The translations under genes and the position numbers were made by a program. 24,397 bases of DNA from an uncultured Rheinheimera sp. (GTDB taxonomy: Bacteria; Pseudomonadota; Gammaproteobacteria; Enterobacterales; Alteromonadaceae), in contig CALTZU010000035.1 of NCBI GenBank assembly GCA_943913835.1, positions 1 to 24,397 on the forward strand, in the 5' to 3' direction. Of the stretch, positions 23,706-24,397 are shown piece by piece; the stretch's first letter is position 1; each line of letters begins with the position of its first letter. The notes under the pieces are model-generated. The model made no database searches. It was given only the letters and a program-made list of their open reading frames with translations, and was not told the origin of the DNA.

Positions 23706-24006
23706 TCAACAGCAACAAACTCTGGTTTTTTCCGGAGCTTTGGATCGGGATACAGTACCCACTGTATGGCCATTTAAGTTGTTAAAAAAACTGACTGGAA
23801 CAGTCGTCTTTGATTTCAGCGAGTTGGCACTAGTGGATACTGCAGGTCTTGCCTGGTTGTTACATCAGGTTGCGCAAGCCACCAAACTTGGATTGACTAT
23901 CCAAATGCGCCATGTGCCAGAGCAATTGCTCTCTCTGGCGCAATTGTCAGATGTTGTGGCCTTATTGCCACTGGTTAAAGAGGATGGTACCAATGCAGTG
24001 CAATGA
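23692..24006 (+). CDS. mlaB: STAS-domain Mla complex subunit MlaB
   Basis: This 104-residue cytosolic protein has a single STAS domain with the conserved loop VDTAGLAWLLHQVAQA. Thr50 corresponds to the threonine that is functionally important in E. coli MlaB. MlaB binds MlaF and is needed for complex assembly and activity. The start overlaps mlaC by 14 nt and the end overlaps ibaG by 14 nt. Confidence 0.94.
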   Translation: MLKISQQQQTLVFSGALDRDTVPTVWPFKLLKKLTGTVVFDFSELALVDTAGLAWLLHQVAQATKLGLTIQMRHVPEQLLSLAQLSDVVALLPLVKEDGTNAVQ

Positions 24007-24250
24007 GATTGAGCAACTGTTAACAGAAGAGCTGAAGCTGGCTGAAGTCTATGTCAAAGCAGAAGGCAATCATTATGCTGTAACAGCTGTAGGCGACTGT
24101 TTTGATGGGATTAGCCGGGTTAAACAGCAACAAATGATTTATGCCCCTTTGATGGCAGCTATTGCTGATGGTAGTATTCACGCCGTTTCGATAAAAACTT
24201 TCACGCCGACTCAATGGCGTCGTGAAAAATTACTTAACCCACCTGTATAG
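23993..24250 (+). CDS. ibaG: BolA-family protein IbaG
   Basis: This 85-residue BolA-like protein closely resembles E. coli IbaG (YrbA): GDCFDGISRVKQQQMIYAPL and GSIHAVSIKTFTPTQW are the hallmarks. BolA proteins bind monothiol glutaredoxin with an iron-sulfur cluster; IbaG is linked to acid and envelope stress. The ATG at 23993 is supported by AAAGAGG (23977-23983). A longer frame upstream within mlaB is not IbaG-like. It lies between mlaB and murA, as in E. coli. Confidence 0.94.
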   Translation: MQCNEIEQLLTEELKLAEVYVKAEGNHYAVTAVGDCFDGISRVKQQQMIYAPLMAAIADGSIHAVSIKTFTPTQWRREKLLNPPV

Positions 24251-24259
24251 TAGTTAAAG

Positions 24260-24397
24260 ATGCAACAATTTCTGGTTTCAGGCGGCGCCACCTTAAAAGG
24301 TGACGTTGTTATTTCCGGCGCTAAAAATGCCGCACTACCTATTTTATTTGCCACTATTCTGGCTGAACAGCCGTCGGTGCTGAGCAATGTTCCTGTA
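24260..24397 (+). CDS. murA: UDP-N-acetylglucosamine 1-carboxyvinyltransferase MurA (5' part)
   Basis: The first 46 residues of MurA are present; the frame runs off the window end. SGAKNAALPILFATILAE includes Lys22, the conserved UDP-GlcNAc-binding/catalytic lysine. MurA carries out the first committed step of peptidoglycan synthesis, transferring enolpyruvate from PEP, and is the fosfomycin target; its active-site cysteine lies beyond the window. About 11 percent of the usual 419 residues is seen. It starts 9 nt after ibaG with a weak ribosome binding site. Confidence 0.97.
   Translation, partial: MQQFLVSGGATLKGDVVISGAKNAALPILFATILAEQPSVLSNVPV

Noticed and set aside
1..24397. CRISPR arrays, tRNA genes, insertion sequences, toxin-antitoxin or phage-defence genes
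   Set aside because: Looked for and not seen: no regularly spaced repeats, cloverleaf sequences, transposase motifs or defence domains are present.

Overview
The window looks like a chromosomal segment of a free-living, probably aquatic gammaproteobacterium of the Alteromonadales/Rheinheimera type. This is inferred from protein resemblance recalled from memory, the moderate GC content and the emphasis on sodium cycling; no search was run. Nearly everything is coding. I see no tRNA, rRNA, insertion sequence, phage gene or CRISPR array.

Layout. (1) 124-1473: MgtE magnesium channel on the + strand, followed by a perfect inverted repeat. (2) 1513-5663: a thiamine-salvage operon. A sigma70-type promoter leads into a canonical TPP riboswitch, then a TonB-dependent outer-membrane receptor, a small YkoF-like thiamine/HMP-binding protein, a PnuT-type inner-membrane transporter and a ThiK-like thiamine kinase. 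Together these would bring thiamine across both membranes and trap it by phosphorylation, with TPP shutting off expression. (3) 5668-5850 (-): a 60-residue helix-turn-helix protein, followed by an AT-rich intergenic region. (4) 6269-13848: sodium/proton exchange, comprising NhaB and then a complete six-gene Mrp antiporter operon in which MrpA and MrpB are fused. nhaB and mrpA have closely similar promoter cores (TGGACA, 17 bp, TATAAC or TATAAA). (5) 20594 down to 13855 (-): the conserved kdsD-kdsC-lptC-lptA-lptB-rpoN-hpf-ptsN-rapZ-npr cluster (Kdo synthesis, LPS export, sigma-54, ribosome hibernation, nitrogen PTS). (6) 20984-24397 (+): the divergent mlaFEDCB phospholipid-trafficking operon, then ibaG and the first 46 codons of murA.

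Regions 5 and 6 are the standard gammaproteobacterial envelope locus and are routine. The most interesting part is the thiamine block, especially the stand-alone single-domain YkoF-like protein, the overlapping transporter and kinase genes, and the unusually long N-terminal leader of the receptor. The NhaB/Mrp pair with similar promoters and a shared short leader motif is the second point of interest. I found no convincing wholly new system; the candidates are reported with their uncertainty.
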